NCBI GenBank assembly: GCA_022702705.1
Contig: CM040423.1
Span: forward strand, 119,221,738 to 119,285,737
DNA from: Papilionanthe hookeriana x Papilionanthe teres
Taxonomy: Eukaryota > Streptophyta > Magnoliopsida > Asparagales > Orchidaceae
Direction of reading: 5' to 3'
DNA: 64,000 bases
Below are positions 33,049 through 43,645 of this stretch, one piece after another. Position 1 is the first letter of the stretch. Each line of letters begins with the position of its first letter. The notes below the pieces were generated by a model. It had not been told where the DNA came from. It did no database searches and saw nothing but the letters and a program-made list of their open reading frames with translations. The position numbers and the translations under genes are program-made.

Positions 33049-36000
33049 TGAAAGGTAGCATTTGATTTTTTAAAATAATTTTAATTTTGAAAATGTTAAG
33101 ATATGAAATCAAACCAATCTCACATCCCAAATAGTTTATATAAACGAACACCGCATCACAAACTCTGTATCTATCCCGAGGAATAGGAACACTGCTTGAT
33201 GATGGGGCTCGGTTAAAGAAACTAGAAGATTTTTGACATCCGTTTGGTTTGCGAACCAATTTTATAAGCCAACAAGTTCCCCTGCTTAATATAAAGGAAT
33301 TAAGCAGGGTTTATATTCTCTGGGTTCTTAAAGTTCCTTATAAGGGCAAGCCCTTATAGTTAATTACATCTTAAATGACGAGAATCATTTAAGAAAACTC
33401 TTGATAATGATCAGTGGTTTTGCTCTCAAGAATTTCAAAGTTTAAGGTTTTCAAACAATTAGATGTTGGAAATTTCAATAGGGAATAGATCAAATTTGGA
33501 ACAGTTTATTTTGAGAGTCCAAAGGAAGAGAAGTAGGGGAAATTGAGGATCCAAGAGAAGTCTTGGCAACTTTCCAAACTATCTTATGATTTAGCTTAAA
33601 TTTGAGAGTTTATTCAACGTTTCAATCGTGCCATTATTAATTATTTAGGACTTATATTTGCATGACATAATCATGTAAATAGCCTTGAAGATGTGAGGGT
33701 TTATGTCATACCAAACGACTTCCTCGGAGTCCTAAGACCTGTTAGGGCTTAATTTGCATAACACAATTATGCAAATGCCTAACGAAAAGTTGAGGATTTA
33801 TGTTGCACTAGGCAGACTACCTCAAAATCATATGGCTTGATTATTTAATTCTAAGAAAGGTTTAGCTGAAGTAGACCCGAGTATTGCTGACGACGATGGT
33901 CGTGCTGTCCACTATGCTCCAAGCTCCTTGTTGTTGCAGAAGTTTAGTTTTAGAAGATGACAATTAAGAGATGAAAGAAGTGTTTTGGTTTAGAAAAGTT
34001 TTAGGGTTCAAATGTCCTAATGTTTTAATTAAAACAAATCTTAAAGTTGGTTAAAAAAACTGATTAAGATCCCACGGTTCCGTCATCCCTGCACAGTTAT
34101 TTTCATCGGATTCACTTAGTCCAAATGAATTTGCTAAACTCAACTGAGTGAGTTCTACACTTTCATTTAGACCGTGGGAAATCTCATTAGCAACACGTGG
34201 GTTACATCATCCGATGGATTCCCAATCATCAAATGAGACGTTTTAATTTAGTTGTAGTTGTAGTTTTGTTGTTCTATTTGTGATTAAATTTTGAGTTATT
34301 TTATCTTTTGAATGTTGTGGCGGTGAATTTTATCTTGCGTTGATTTTAATTTAGTTTTGGGTTTCATTTTTGTGGCTATGCTAAATGTTTCAGTTCTCAT
34401 GCAGGGTGACATTGTTGTTTAACTTGCAAGCTTGCAAGAAATAAGAGTGAAGTACAATACAAGTAAGTAAATTGCAATAAAATAAAAGCAAACCTGGAGG
34501 GTCTTCTCGTCATTCCAGGTTGCACTTAAAAACATGTCAGAACATTTAATTATTTGTAACAAGTACCTAGACAAAACAAAGGGAAGGTTCTAGTTGTCTA
34601 CTAAAATCCTAATCCTGTTGCTAGTCAATTCCTATGACATCTAGGTTCTTCTGTTCTGTTGAGGATGATTTTCATCACCAAAGAACAATTAAGTTTCAAT
34701 TGTTCTTCTAAAACACCCCATCATAGTGAGAAAGTGCTTAGGACGAGTCCTAAACATCTTTCCAATGCTTCTGGGATTAGTTCGAGTTCAAATGAATTTC
34801 ATTGTACAGGTGAATTAATCATTCAAAAAGTTTAGTTAAGTTTTGTTTCTTGCTTAGTGAACTTTACGCACCTATCCATTAAGACATTAGAGGAAAAAGT
34901 GTGATTTTCCTATTTTTAATTTAATTTATATAATTATTTTTGTGGAAAATAAGGGTTTTTAATGAAAATTTAACAACATGACCATGGTAAGGCTTCTAAC
35001 CTTAGTAAAATTATATGATGTTCCTACTGACTAGAGGATCACATTGACCAACTTTGGTGACTTTTTAAATTTTAATTAATTTATTATAATTATTTTGAAT
35101 TTTGGGGTATTAATTAATTATAAAATTAAATTAAATTTGAAAAGTAGATTTTATATTTTTCTTAAGTCCCCCTGGCCTCAAGGAAATCAGACAAATTTTA
35201 TATTTTTTTTATTTTTCTTTGATTTATTAGAATTATTTTAGTGGGAAGGATTGAAAATTCATTTTTTAACATTAAAAATTACATTAAACTTTTAAAATTC
35301 AATATCTTAATCTAGAGACTTAGGAAAAATATTTGATTGGTTCTTAAGTGATTAGAGAACAAAATATGACATTTTTGTGATGTTTTTAATATTTTTATGA
35401 TTTTTTTAAATTTTTTAATTTTTAAAATATTAAAATAGGGTTAAAAATGAAATTTTTTAGAAAAATCTAATTTTAATTTTCTTAGACTCTTTGACACTAG
35501 AGAGCCCACAAAACAAGTTTGGTGAATTTTTGAAATGTATTTTGGGTTTTATGAATTTTTAAAATTTTAAAATAGCTATGTCACTTAATTAATTCATTTA
35601 ATGGGTTAAATTAACTCCAACTGACTTGAAACTTTTATGTGAAGTTCTCTGCATCCTAAGTGATAATGGAGAATTTTTTTCAAGTGATTTTTATGTGTGG
35701 TTAGTCTTAATTAATTAGAATTCAATTTAAGTGTTTGTGCTAATTAGGTTATTTTTATGAAATTAAATCAAACCATAATTTTACTAGGGTCCTCTTGTCC
35801 TGAGATACCTCCCCTAATTTTTCTAGAATTTTATAAACAATATGCTAATTATTAGAATTAAAATACCAAAACAATCACATAAATTTGGAAAATAGATAAC
35901 TTGCCATAGAGATGGCCTCTGGCCTTGGAAAATTTTGGAAATTTTCCCAAGAACAGAGGCTACAAAAACCCTATGGTCTCATGTCATGGTGAATTATGTA

Positions 36001-39000
36001 TACAAATGGAGAATTAAAACATCACAGAGAGTATTTAAATCATTAAAAATTATAGACTCAACAAATTAACTTAATTCGTTTTCCATATTATTCTCCTCTG
36101 TTCACTGAGTAAGAGGGTGTTTTTATTTTATTTTTATGATTTTTCTATGCAAAGACATGAATTTTTAAAGTTTACTGAATTAATTAAAAAGAAAAATCCC
36201 CTATTTTTCTACTTATCCACGTGGCGCCAACTCATCCTTGGCAGCTCTGAAGTCCCACGCGGTGCTTTTTCATTCGACGCCACCATCTGACTGGGATGCC
36301 ACGCGGCTCGCTGTTCCGCTCCATCTCCTCGTCCGGCTTGATCTACACCGTTCGTCTATTACACGCGCGATCTGACGGTATCTATTCATCGTCCCAACTG
36401 GTGTGAGCCGAGAACCATCCACCTTTTAGCCCTAAGATCTCACTCATTTTCAACCAAATCACACGGGGTTTTGTCTTACATGCTCTTCTAGACAAGAGCT
36501 ACACATCCATACTACTAACATGCATTGAAATTGACTCAAAGTAAATGACGAATCGCTGGAAGCTCAGGTTAAGGAGAAGTATCCATACCTTTGTTCAAGA
36601 GGTGAAGCCTCGATTGAATGTACTCAGCACGTTCGTTGGAGGTGGAGGAGCCTAGGGATGAAGCCTCTGGTCCTGGTGAATTGCCTAGGTTTGACTTCGT
36701 CTAAGCCCGATTTCAAACCTAGGACGATAGAAGGAATGGCTGGCCTAGTGAGGGGGTTTTCAGTGGGGAACTTCCTCTCTACCACTGGTGAAGGTGTGGA
36801 AGAAGTTAATTTGATTTCTGTGGAGGTTGGGTGAGTGTCCTCTTCTGGCCTAATAATTGAGCCCTCAAATTGAGCTCAATCAATGGGTATGAGTGTAGGG
36901 TAACAGTGGGGAACTTTTTCTCCGTGTTAGGAGAAGACTTTAGGCATCTTCGATGGAGTTTTAAGAGACTTCAATTCAACCAACCTTTTTGGTCGTGGAG
37001 GTGATGGGTTTAAGTAGCCATGGGTGGAGGGTTCACACGGCCAAGCTAGGGGCTGGGATCAGCTGCTCAGGGGAGGAGAAGAAAAGCTCCAGTGACCATT
37101 GGCCATGGGACAGCTCAACAAAGGAGAATTTGAATTTTTGGCTCACATGGAGCTCTCGGGTGTGGTGTTTTTTGGCGACCCAGGTGGCTGGACGGCAGGC
37201 ATGACTCACCATCTTGACCAGTGAGGTCAGAGCTGGGGTTTGGTTAGTTCAATTGGCTTTGGACATGTGTGAAAGAGTTGATTAAAATGGTATGGAGGAG
37301 AGTGTTTTTTAGGCCTAAAATGGTCAAGCCATGGAAATGGGTTTGGTGCACCCTCCCATGACCTGATTTGGGCTAAGAGAATTCAGTTGGGTCAGCTAGG
37401 AAAGGGTGATGAAGTCTCTATATAAAACGATATGGCCAACTTAGATTAGAGTGTGACACAAGAAAGGAATAAAGGCTTTAATGAGGGATTAAGAAAGAGG
37501 CTTCCTCCCCTTGCTATTTATGTCTTGATGAGGTGGAAAGGATCTTACATCGCTTCATGTGGCTTAAGCATGGCTCAATGGCTCCATTTGGCTTGGAAAT
37601 GGCTTGGTTTTGTTTCATGGAAATAGGTTTTAAAAATTTTGGAATTTAGGGGTGATTTTGACATGAGGCTTGATTTGGAGTTATTTGAAGATTGATTTAA
37701 AACTTAGGGGATGATATCAATTAAATGGATGATGAGAAAAAAATGTCATGTGGGCTTTAGAGCCAATTTTGGACTTTTTTTTAATTTGGTGGAGATTGGC
37801 TTTTTAAAAATTTTTTAAGGAGATGGGCTTTTAGGTTTTAAAATAAAATTTTGGATAAAAATTTGGTAAAATTTTGTGCCAAATAAATGTTGTATTTAGT
37901 TTTGGAATGTGTTATGAATGATTTGGAACAAGTTTGGGGTAATTTGGAGTTGAATTGGGTTTAATTTGGACCTATTAGTAATAGGACCAAAGTAGGTCAA
38001 ATTGGGCTACATTGGGTTAAAGTTGGGCTAATGTTGGGTTTGATGTAAAATTAATGTTGCAAAAGGTTTATGGGAGTGTTACAAAGAGTTTCTAATTTTG
38101 GTTGGGTCTTGATTTTGGGATTTGGGATTGTTTGGATTCAGGATTGGTTTAAGCCAATTTGGGAAATATTGGTTTGAGTTAGGCTTGGGTAGAGTTTGGG
38201 TTCAAATTTAGGGCAAATTAATGTAGAGTTGGTTTTTGAGGATGTTCGAAAGGTTTCAAAAAAATTTTGGGGAAAATTGGGAAACAATTGGGTTGAATTT
38301 GGGATGGATTGGGTTTGTTGGTCATTTTGGGCCTTAAGGGCTAATTTGGGATTTTTGATCAAATTGGGTTAAATTGACAAAATTGGGGTATGTGGCAGTT
38401 GAACAAAATGAAATTGGGAATATTTAGGATTTTCTTGAATTTTTTTTGAATTTTTGGATTTTTTTGAATTTTAGGACAAAAATGGTATTTTTGGTATTTG
38501 GAGGTTATTTGGAGGGTATTGGTGTATTTTTCGAAAGGTTTGGTAGATTTGGTTATGGCTAATCAATATGAGTGTTGAGGAATGTTTAGGATTGATTTTA
38601 AAATATTTTGGGTAATTTAGGCAATTTTGGGATTTTTTTGGGTAACTTTAAGGGCATTTGGTAGGTTTGGTGGATTTAGGGCCCCGGGGGTCAAAAATTG
38701 AAATTTAGGGAAATAAAGAATGATTGAATGTGAGTAAAGTGAAACCATTTTGGTTGAGCCATGAAGTCATGTTAAGCTCACAAGAGCCATGAGAGGACTC
38801 ATTTTAGGCACTCAATATGTTGTTCCTAACGCTCTTAGCCAGGGGCTTAGCGGTTGAGGTCTATCCATATGAATTTCCTACATGAGTCAAGAAGCCAAGT
38901 TGGGTAAGAGTGGTTTTAGGATTTGGAATGTCGTAGGAGTGTGGTGTCTGTAAGCTTACCCTCACCAAGACCAGGCCACCCAGGGTAATCCTAAGGCCAA

Positions 39001-39230
39001 AGAGTCCTATAGGAACTCATCCTTGAACCTCCACATTTGACTTTTAACCTTCCAAAGGGGCTTGGAGGTTTATGATCATCTATGGTGTTCAAGAAGAGTT
39101 AAGAGGTGTTTGAATTTCTAAGTTTTGGGTCCCATTTCTAGCCCTCTAGGATAGTGAAAGGGAGAACTTATGTCTAGATGCTAAGCACTAAGGAGAGAGA
39201 GATCAGACCTCACCAAAAATGAGGTCAACA
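32926..39230 (-). repeat. LTR3 (family A), shared by E2 and E4
   Basis: It runs from TGTCGGC (32926) to GGTCAACA (39230) on the plus strand. The left neighbour is a primer site and 5' ORF (E2). The right neighbour is a 3' end with tract, hairpin and AlkB gene (E4). It therefore has internal sequence on both sides. It is 6.3 kb because about 1.05 kb (matching 16970-18010 of LTR2) is missing at about 34865-34885. It holds an (AT)n run (33001-33047), U5 hairpins (33164-33394), palindromic modules (34870-36030), a GC-rich block (36220-36430), a decayed TATA box (37009-37016) and a TTGGG-rich block (37600-38700). It contains no gene. Confidence 0.85.
33164..33394 (-). promoter_or_regulatory. U5 stem-loop cluster, LTR3
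   Basis: The hairpins are at 33164-33193, 33279-33309 (CCCTGCTTAAT with ATTAAGCAGGG, 11 bp), 33337-33359 (CTTATAAGGGC with GCCCTTATAG) and 33371-33394. In the second, one C-G pair of LTR2 is a T-A pair here, so both sides changed together. Confidence 0.6.
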
Positions 39231-39275
39231 AATGGACCCCCAATAGGTGTGGTGTGCTAAAGGAGCACACCGTGT
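39231..39275 (-). other. E4 3' end: tract and stem-loop beside the 3' LTR
   Basis: On the plus strand, AA is followed by TGGACCCCCAATAGGTG (39233-39249) and then GGTGTGCT-aaagg-AGCACACC. The tract is at the polypurine-tract position and is complementary to the E2 leader. The hairpin matches the one in E1. Confidence 0.6.
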
Positions 39276-39689
39276 GTAATGGTATTGACAAAAGAGATCG
39301 ATCAAAACCAACACAGATGTCTAAGTGACAAACATAGAATAAAGCGTAGAAAATTTCCACTGGGGAGTATCAGGTAAATCCCCCATACTAAAGATTCTAG
39401 AACTCTCGCTCGGGAAGAAGAGGTGGATTCTAAATCACAAGATCTTGAGCGGGATAGATTGGATTTTAGATTCGCTTCATTTTTATTTCAATTTTCAATT
39501 TTGAGTTTGGATTTTGACTTAATCGGAATTTTGATTGAAATTTGATTTGAGATTGATTTCAAGATGAATTTCACAGAAATTTTGAATTTAAGATGAGAAT
39601 TGGAACCTAGGTTCCAACCTCGGGATTACAGAGAGAACTGGAATTTAGGTACCAGCCACTTGGAGAAAATCTAAAATTAGATACCGATC
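39276..39689. other. E4 3' UTR segment, no gene seen
   Basis: This is AT-rich sequence parallel to 11640-12060 in E1, including 'ttccactggggagtatc' near 39355. It contains the first degenerate copies of the downstream repeat. Confidence 0.5.
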
Positions 39690-39945
39690 GAGAAAAGGAT
39701 GAGAACAGGAAGTTAGGTACCAGTCTCGGAAGAGAGTCAGAAGTTAGGTACCGACCTCGAGAGGGATGAGAATCAGAATTTAGGTACTGATCTCAAAAAG
39801 GGTGAGAACTGGAAGTAAGGTACCAGTTTTGGAAGAGAGTCAGAAAAGTTAGGTACCGACCTCAAAAAAGTATGAAAACTGGAAGTTAGGTACCAGTCTC
39901 GAAAGAGAGTCGGAAGTTAGGTACCGACCTCAAAATTTCAGGAGT
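39690..39945. repeat. 67-bp composite tandem array in E4 3' UTR
   Basis: GTTAGGTACC half-repeats alternate 'ccagtctcgg' and 'ccgacctcg' types. GGTAC occurs at 39716, 39747, 39783, 39819, 39852, 39889 and 39920. The full period is about 67-69 bp, with one half-unit variant. Confidence 0.85.
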
Positions 39946-40440
39946 GCGAAAAAGTTTCTCTGAAGAATGTGAATTTAGCGGACACCGAGATCAGGATGCC
40001 TTGTCGGTCTTATACCCAAGTTGGAGGATTATAATGCGAAAAAGTTTCCCGAAAAGAGTGCGAGATTAGTGGACACCGAGATCAGGATGCCTTGTTGGTC
40101 TTATACCCAAGTCGGGGGATTAGAATGCAGAAACATTTCTCGAAAAGAGTGCGAGATTAGTGGACACTGAGATCAGGATGCCTTGTCGGTCTTATACCCA
40201 AGTCGGAGAATTAGGATGCGGAAAAGTTTCTCTGAAAGAGTGCGAGATTAGTGGACACCAAGATCAGGATGCCGTGTCGGTCTTATACCCAAGTTGGAGA
40301 ATTAGGATGCAGAAAAGTTTCTTGGAAAGAGTGTGAGATTAGTGGACACTGAGATCAGGATGCCTTGTCGGTCTTATACCCAAGTCGGAGGATTAGGAGG
40401 CGGAAAAGTTTATTGGAAAGAGTGCGAGATTAGTGGAACT
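39946..40440. repeat. 91-bp tandem array in E4 3' UTR, five units
   Basis: TTATAC recurs at 40010, 40101, 40192, 40283 and 40374, an exact 91-bp period. The units contain 'gacaccgagatcaggatgcc' and 'gaaaaagtttctc'. Units are very similar, so amplification was recent relative to the rest of the element. The frame is not kept. Confidence 0.9.
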
Positions 40441-41070
40441 TCAGAGAAGAGAATTGAAATTCTAGTGTCGATCTCGAAATGAGAACTGGAAGTTAGGTAC
40501 CAGCCTCAGAAGGATAGGAACTGGAAGTTAGGAACCAATCCCAAAAGTTTGTTTTTTGATTTGGTTTTGAAGATTCTGTGGAAATCGTAGCGCAGAAGAG
40601 ATTGGAATGAGACATGAAAGTGTTTCACATCCCGAGAGTTGGTCAAATTTTGGATGTTTGGCGAAGGATATGAATCCATGCCATCAGAAACAAATTGAAA
40701 ATTTCGTGGTTCTGTGTCAGTAGACTCAGTCGACCTTCTCAAAAGAGGAAAGATATCGCAGAGAGTTGAAAGGATTTCAATATGACAAAGAAGTTTAGAA
40801 GTTTGAAACTAAAGTTGAAGTCTTCTGTAGGGAAGAATCAACTCAAAAGGGGATTCAAAGGAGCTTCAAATGGATTTCAATCGAAAGATTCAATTCTACA
40901 GATTTGGATCGGAATTCAATTTGAGATTTAGATTCGTTTCGTTTTTTTTAGTGATTCAATTTCAATTTTGTTTATTTAGAGTTCGTGTTAATTTGGAGTT
41001 CGTTTTGACATTCGGATTCTTAAAAAGAAATCTTTATTCATTTTCTTTTCTTTTCGTTCTTTGTTCGAAG
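40441..41070 (-). other. E4 segment between arrays and AlkB tail, partly conserved with E1
   Basis: A minus-strand frame (40742-40506) starts MRRSTESTDTEPRNF and includes SDGMDSYPS. E1 keeps the same words with stops (about 13100-12960). It could be a fragment of a 3' gene or conserved UTR. No function is recognised. Confidence 0.35.
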
Positions 41071-41075
41071 TTCAT

Positions 41076-41406
41076 TTAACTTAACGGCATTTCCAAGTAA
41101 ATTTGCACAAAAGAGGTGAAGGCAAAACACAACATGGTTTTTTCCATTCCAATTTGTTGAAAATACCTCATATAGTTTGATCCAAAACATGATGATATTT
41201 TCTTTGAAAATTCAGTATCTCGTACAATCCACATAAATCCAACACAGATTGTGTAAGATTCTTGCAAGTTTCTTCCAAAAGCATCTGTCGAAATCCATGT
41301 CTGAATAGTGAGACACATGGACAATAATATCACCTTCCAAGCCATCCTTGGCAGGACATGCCATCCGGATGTGCATTGGAGGTGTGATATCTCCCATGTA
41401 GCTCAC
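41076..41406 (-). pseudogene. Conserved tail downstream of the AlkB domain, E4
   Basis: Two overlapping minus-strand frames (41406-41212 and 41345-41076) contain LEGDIIVHVS, WKKLARILHN and FAFTSFVQI. E1 has the matching region at 13605-13360, which ends FTSFVQI. It may be the C-terminal part of the AlkB protein or a separate small protein. It is broken by a frameshift. I do not recognise it. Confidence 0.35.
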
Positions 41407-41444
41407 AGCTCGTAGGGCCGAAGGCTCTCTAACTCTGGATTCGG

Positions 41445-42130
41445 CTAAAAGTAAAAAGGTATTTTGCTATCGTCCATCCTCCTGAAAGTGACAGAGATCT
41501 GCTCAACAAGCACACCTGGAATGCAGTGTTTTGCTATGTCCTCTCCATTTCCTTTTAGCACCAAGATGAAACCTACCAGTAGAGGTATCTCCTCCGGCCC
41601 TCGAAATTCTCTGAGGTCTGCTATCCGGAGGTCAAATCCGAACATGATGTTACCCTGGTTGACAAAAGACACAGTGCAGAAAAGTTTGATGAAGTCATGA
41701 TGATCTATGTGTGGCGGTATGCAGTCTCCCTCCTTGTATATGTTAATGATACAGTTGTTGGGTATGCAATCTGCAGGCAATACCCTCTATGTCACCATCC
41801 TTTTTACCGTCCTCTTGATAATTCTTGGCATCGGATCCACCTATCTACGATGGAGTATACCTAGTGGATTTTCCTTTCTGTCCTCTGCGAAGTTGTAGCA
41901 ACACCCGCACTGGATTGTAACTCTTCCTTTTCCTTTCATCCATCTTCGAGGTTCTGAATAGGTCTTCTCTCTCAAACGACCAGTTCGACCCATTTTCTGA
42001 AGATCGATGATGCAGTCCACAATTTGCTGTTGCTCGTAGTCTGAGAACACATCCGTATGCAGCTTAAGGCCTTCCAAGATGTTGATCCTCTTGCCTCGAA
42101 TTCTTTCAAAATATCAAATGTTTTCTTTTC
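41445..42130 (-). pseudogene. AlkB-like 2OG-Fe(II) dioxygenase domain (ALKBH9/10 type) in E4
   Basis: Frame 42077-41841 has the N-terminal part (HTDVFSDYEQQQIVD, SEPRRWMKGKGRVTIQ, CCYNF, ENPLGIL). Frame 41780-41445 has the catalytic part: CIINIYKEGDC, the iron-binding HxD in IPPHIDHHDF (His24 and Asp26 of this frame), FCTVSF, a valine/leucine-rich strand with LKGNG, the second iron ligand His85 in AKHC, and ISVTFRRMD. Between the two, stops near 41838 and 41783 break the frame. The first arginine of the RxxxxxR motif that holds 2-oxoglutarate is Gln94; the second, Arg100, is kept. The sequence is of the plant ALKBH9/ALKBH10 type, whose members demethylate m6A in RNA. It lies downstream of pol, after domain X in the same ancestral frame, and before the 3' UTR arrays. 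Present activity is doubtful. The domain itself is clear. Confidence 0.9.
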
Positions 42131-42333
42131 AACCTTCTGCATTCTCTCCAGCTCATATTCTGGAATTATTTGCAATTAGCGAGCTCGGGTAACATACTGT
42201 AGGATGTATGGTTCAACCACAGCACGTTCTCCTGGAATCCTCGACTCCTCGGAGATAGTTTATGTCAGGACATCCTCCGGGTTTCTTTCGCAACAAGACT
42301 CTTCAAAACTGGTGCATCTGTCTGGCGTGATGC

Positions 42334-42885
42334 TTATTCTATTTCTACTTTCCTCGGGATTTCTTTTATCTTTTTTGCTGTTCGTGGAGTTGATCTCTGC
42401 TTTTCTGGTTCCTGACGAACCGATTTCTTTGAAGTATTTTTACTGACGTTAGCAATTGCCTCTTCATGTTGATATGCTGCTAGCTTGCTCAACATCTTGC
42501 GAATGCAGCTGTTCTTGTTTCTTCGTTCGGTAGGAGTGAGAGTAGCTCTCCTTTCCACTTGAACTTTTATGGGCATGGCGTTGACAAGCCTGCCCTCTGC
42601 ATTAGTAACCACAGACTTAACTTTCTTATCTGCTCCAGTCAACTGAGCGGTGTTTAAGTTCCTTTTCTTGCAGAAAGACTGCTGACTCGGGCCACCCAAT
42701 TTCATTTCTGTCTGGCTGCTGAACTCTTCCCGGCTTATGGAGGTCCAATCAGTTTCCTTGTACTGTAGCCCGGCCGGTGTGAAGTTACAGTCGATCTCAA
42801 TCACGGCCCCATCCTTCATCCTCTTTTCGTCGAGTCCTAGACTCACGCCATTCTTAAATTTTAGAACCAATCGCCCGTTTGACAT
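42334..42885 (-). CDS. Domain X plus RRNKN motif, N-terminus of E4 3' ORF
   Basis: This is an open frame of about 183 residues from MSNGRLVLKF (ATG at 42885-42883). The start is chosen because E1 starts at the same place (MSDEWLVLNF) and because a 3' splice site lies just before it; in-frame ATGs further upstream read through the splice site. Domain X covers residues 1 to about 50. TLTPTERRNKN follows around 120, then a Lys/Arg-rich tail (KKSVRQEPEKQRSTPRTAKK). After a stop, IPGERAVVEPYI and ELQIIPEYELERMQKVEKK lead to the AlkB domain in other frames. The same domain opens the 5' ORF of E2. Function is unknown; the basic motif suggests nuclear or nucleic-acid targeting. Confidence 0.6.
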   Translation of the reverse strand: MSNGRLVLKFKNGVSLGLDEKRMKDGAVIEIDCNFTPAGLQYKETDWTSISREEFSSQTEMKLGGPSQQSFCKKRNLNTAQLTGADKKVKSVVTNAEGRLVNAMPIKVQVERRATLTPTERRNKNSCIRKMLSKLAAYQHEEAIANVSKNTSKKSVRQEPEKQRSTPRTAKKIKEIPRKVEIE

Positions 42886-42889
42886 TTCC

Positions 42890-42912
42890 CTGCGAACAAC
42901 AAGGAAAGGATC
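42890..42912 (-). promoter_or_regulatory. Candidate 3' splice site before the AlkB gene
   Basis: The sense strand reads a pyrimidine-rich stretch (TCCTTTCCTTGTTGTTCGCAG) with a CTGAT branch-like motif just upstream. AG falls at 42891-42890, and GGAAATG follows. It would let a spliced subgenomic RNA express the 3' ORF. Confidence 0.45.
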
Positions 42913-43149
42913 AGCGACTGTACTAAGAATAAGAAAAATAAGAAAGATCAATTAAGAATGGAAAATTCTTATTCATTTCTTTCAAATTTTAATAAGAGTA
43001 GGAAAAGATGAGCAAAGATCAGGAGTGAGCTTGACTTAAAAGAAAGGATCAAAATTTTATTATTATGATTCCACATATTTTCATTTTAACAGATTTTTTT
43101 GTCAATGATTTTTTATCATCCATTTTTATATTTTGGGTTCGGACCCAGT
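42913..43149. other. Spacer between integrase and 3' ORF in E4
   Basis: This is AT-rich sequence with no gene and several stop codons in each frame on the sense strand. It may be intronic if the splice site is used. Confidence 0.5.
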
Positions 43150-43645
43150 TACAAATGATTACTCCACTCGTGCTTCTAAGAATGAAACTTCATTTTTAAA
43201 GTTCATCCTTCGAAACATTAGGTTGCGTAATACTTCTTCAAATATCGTCCATTGATTGGAAGCATAGAACGTTCTCCGCGACAATTCACAAGTTGGTAGG
43301 AAGCTCCAAAGTAGACTGTCTCGACCACGAACGACCCCTCCCAAGTCTATTCAAATTTACCTCCTATCTTGCGGTGTGCAAGAATAGGTATCTTGAGAAC
43401 TAGAACCAAGTCACCGACTTTGAATGTCCTTGGGTGGACTAGTTTATCGTGGGCCTGGATCATTTTGGCTTAATACAACTCGAGACTCTGCTGCGCTGAA
43501 AGTCGTTTCCCTTCCAAGCTTTCCAATTCTTCTAATCATAGTTTGGCATTCTCTTCTGTAGTAATCTTGTTTGCAACTGCAATTCTGAGAGATGGAAGTT
43601 GAACTTCCAAGGACAAGACTGACTCGGACCCGTACACTAGAGCGT
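43150..43645 (-). pseudogene. Integrase C-terminal part of E4
   Basis: The minus-strand reading gives LVYGSESV, EVQLPSLRIAV, KMIQAHDKLVHPRTFKVGDL, ILAHRKIGGKFE and TWEGSFVVETVYFGASYQL. These are the end of the core and the GPY/F-type C-terminal domain of a Tat integrase. The zinc-binding region and the catalytic core are absent. RNase H sequence (LLQYLMTRP) joins directly to LVYGSE near 43650, so an internal deletion removed them. Several stops are present. Confidence 0.8.

Larger units (their letters stand above)
30405..39230 (-). mobile_element. Family A element E2, 5' part
   Basis: It comprises 5' LTR (LTR3), primer site, leader, ORF1 and the start of gag; it is then interrupted by E3. 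Its 3' part was lost in the deletion that joins E3 to LTR2. LTR2 may be the remains of its 3' LTR, which would be shared with E1. Confidence 0.65.

Noticed and set aside
39946..40440. Regular 91-bp repeats as a possible CRISPR array
   Set aside because: Units are contiguous tandem copies with no unique spacers, in a plant retrotransposon 3' UTR.
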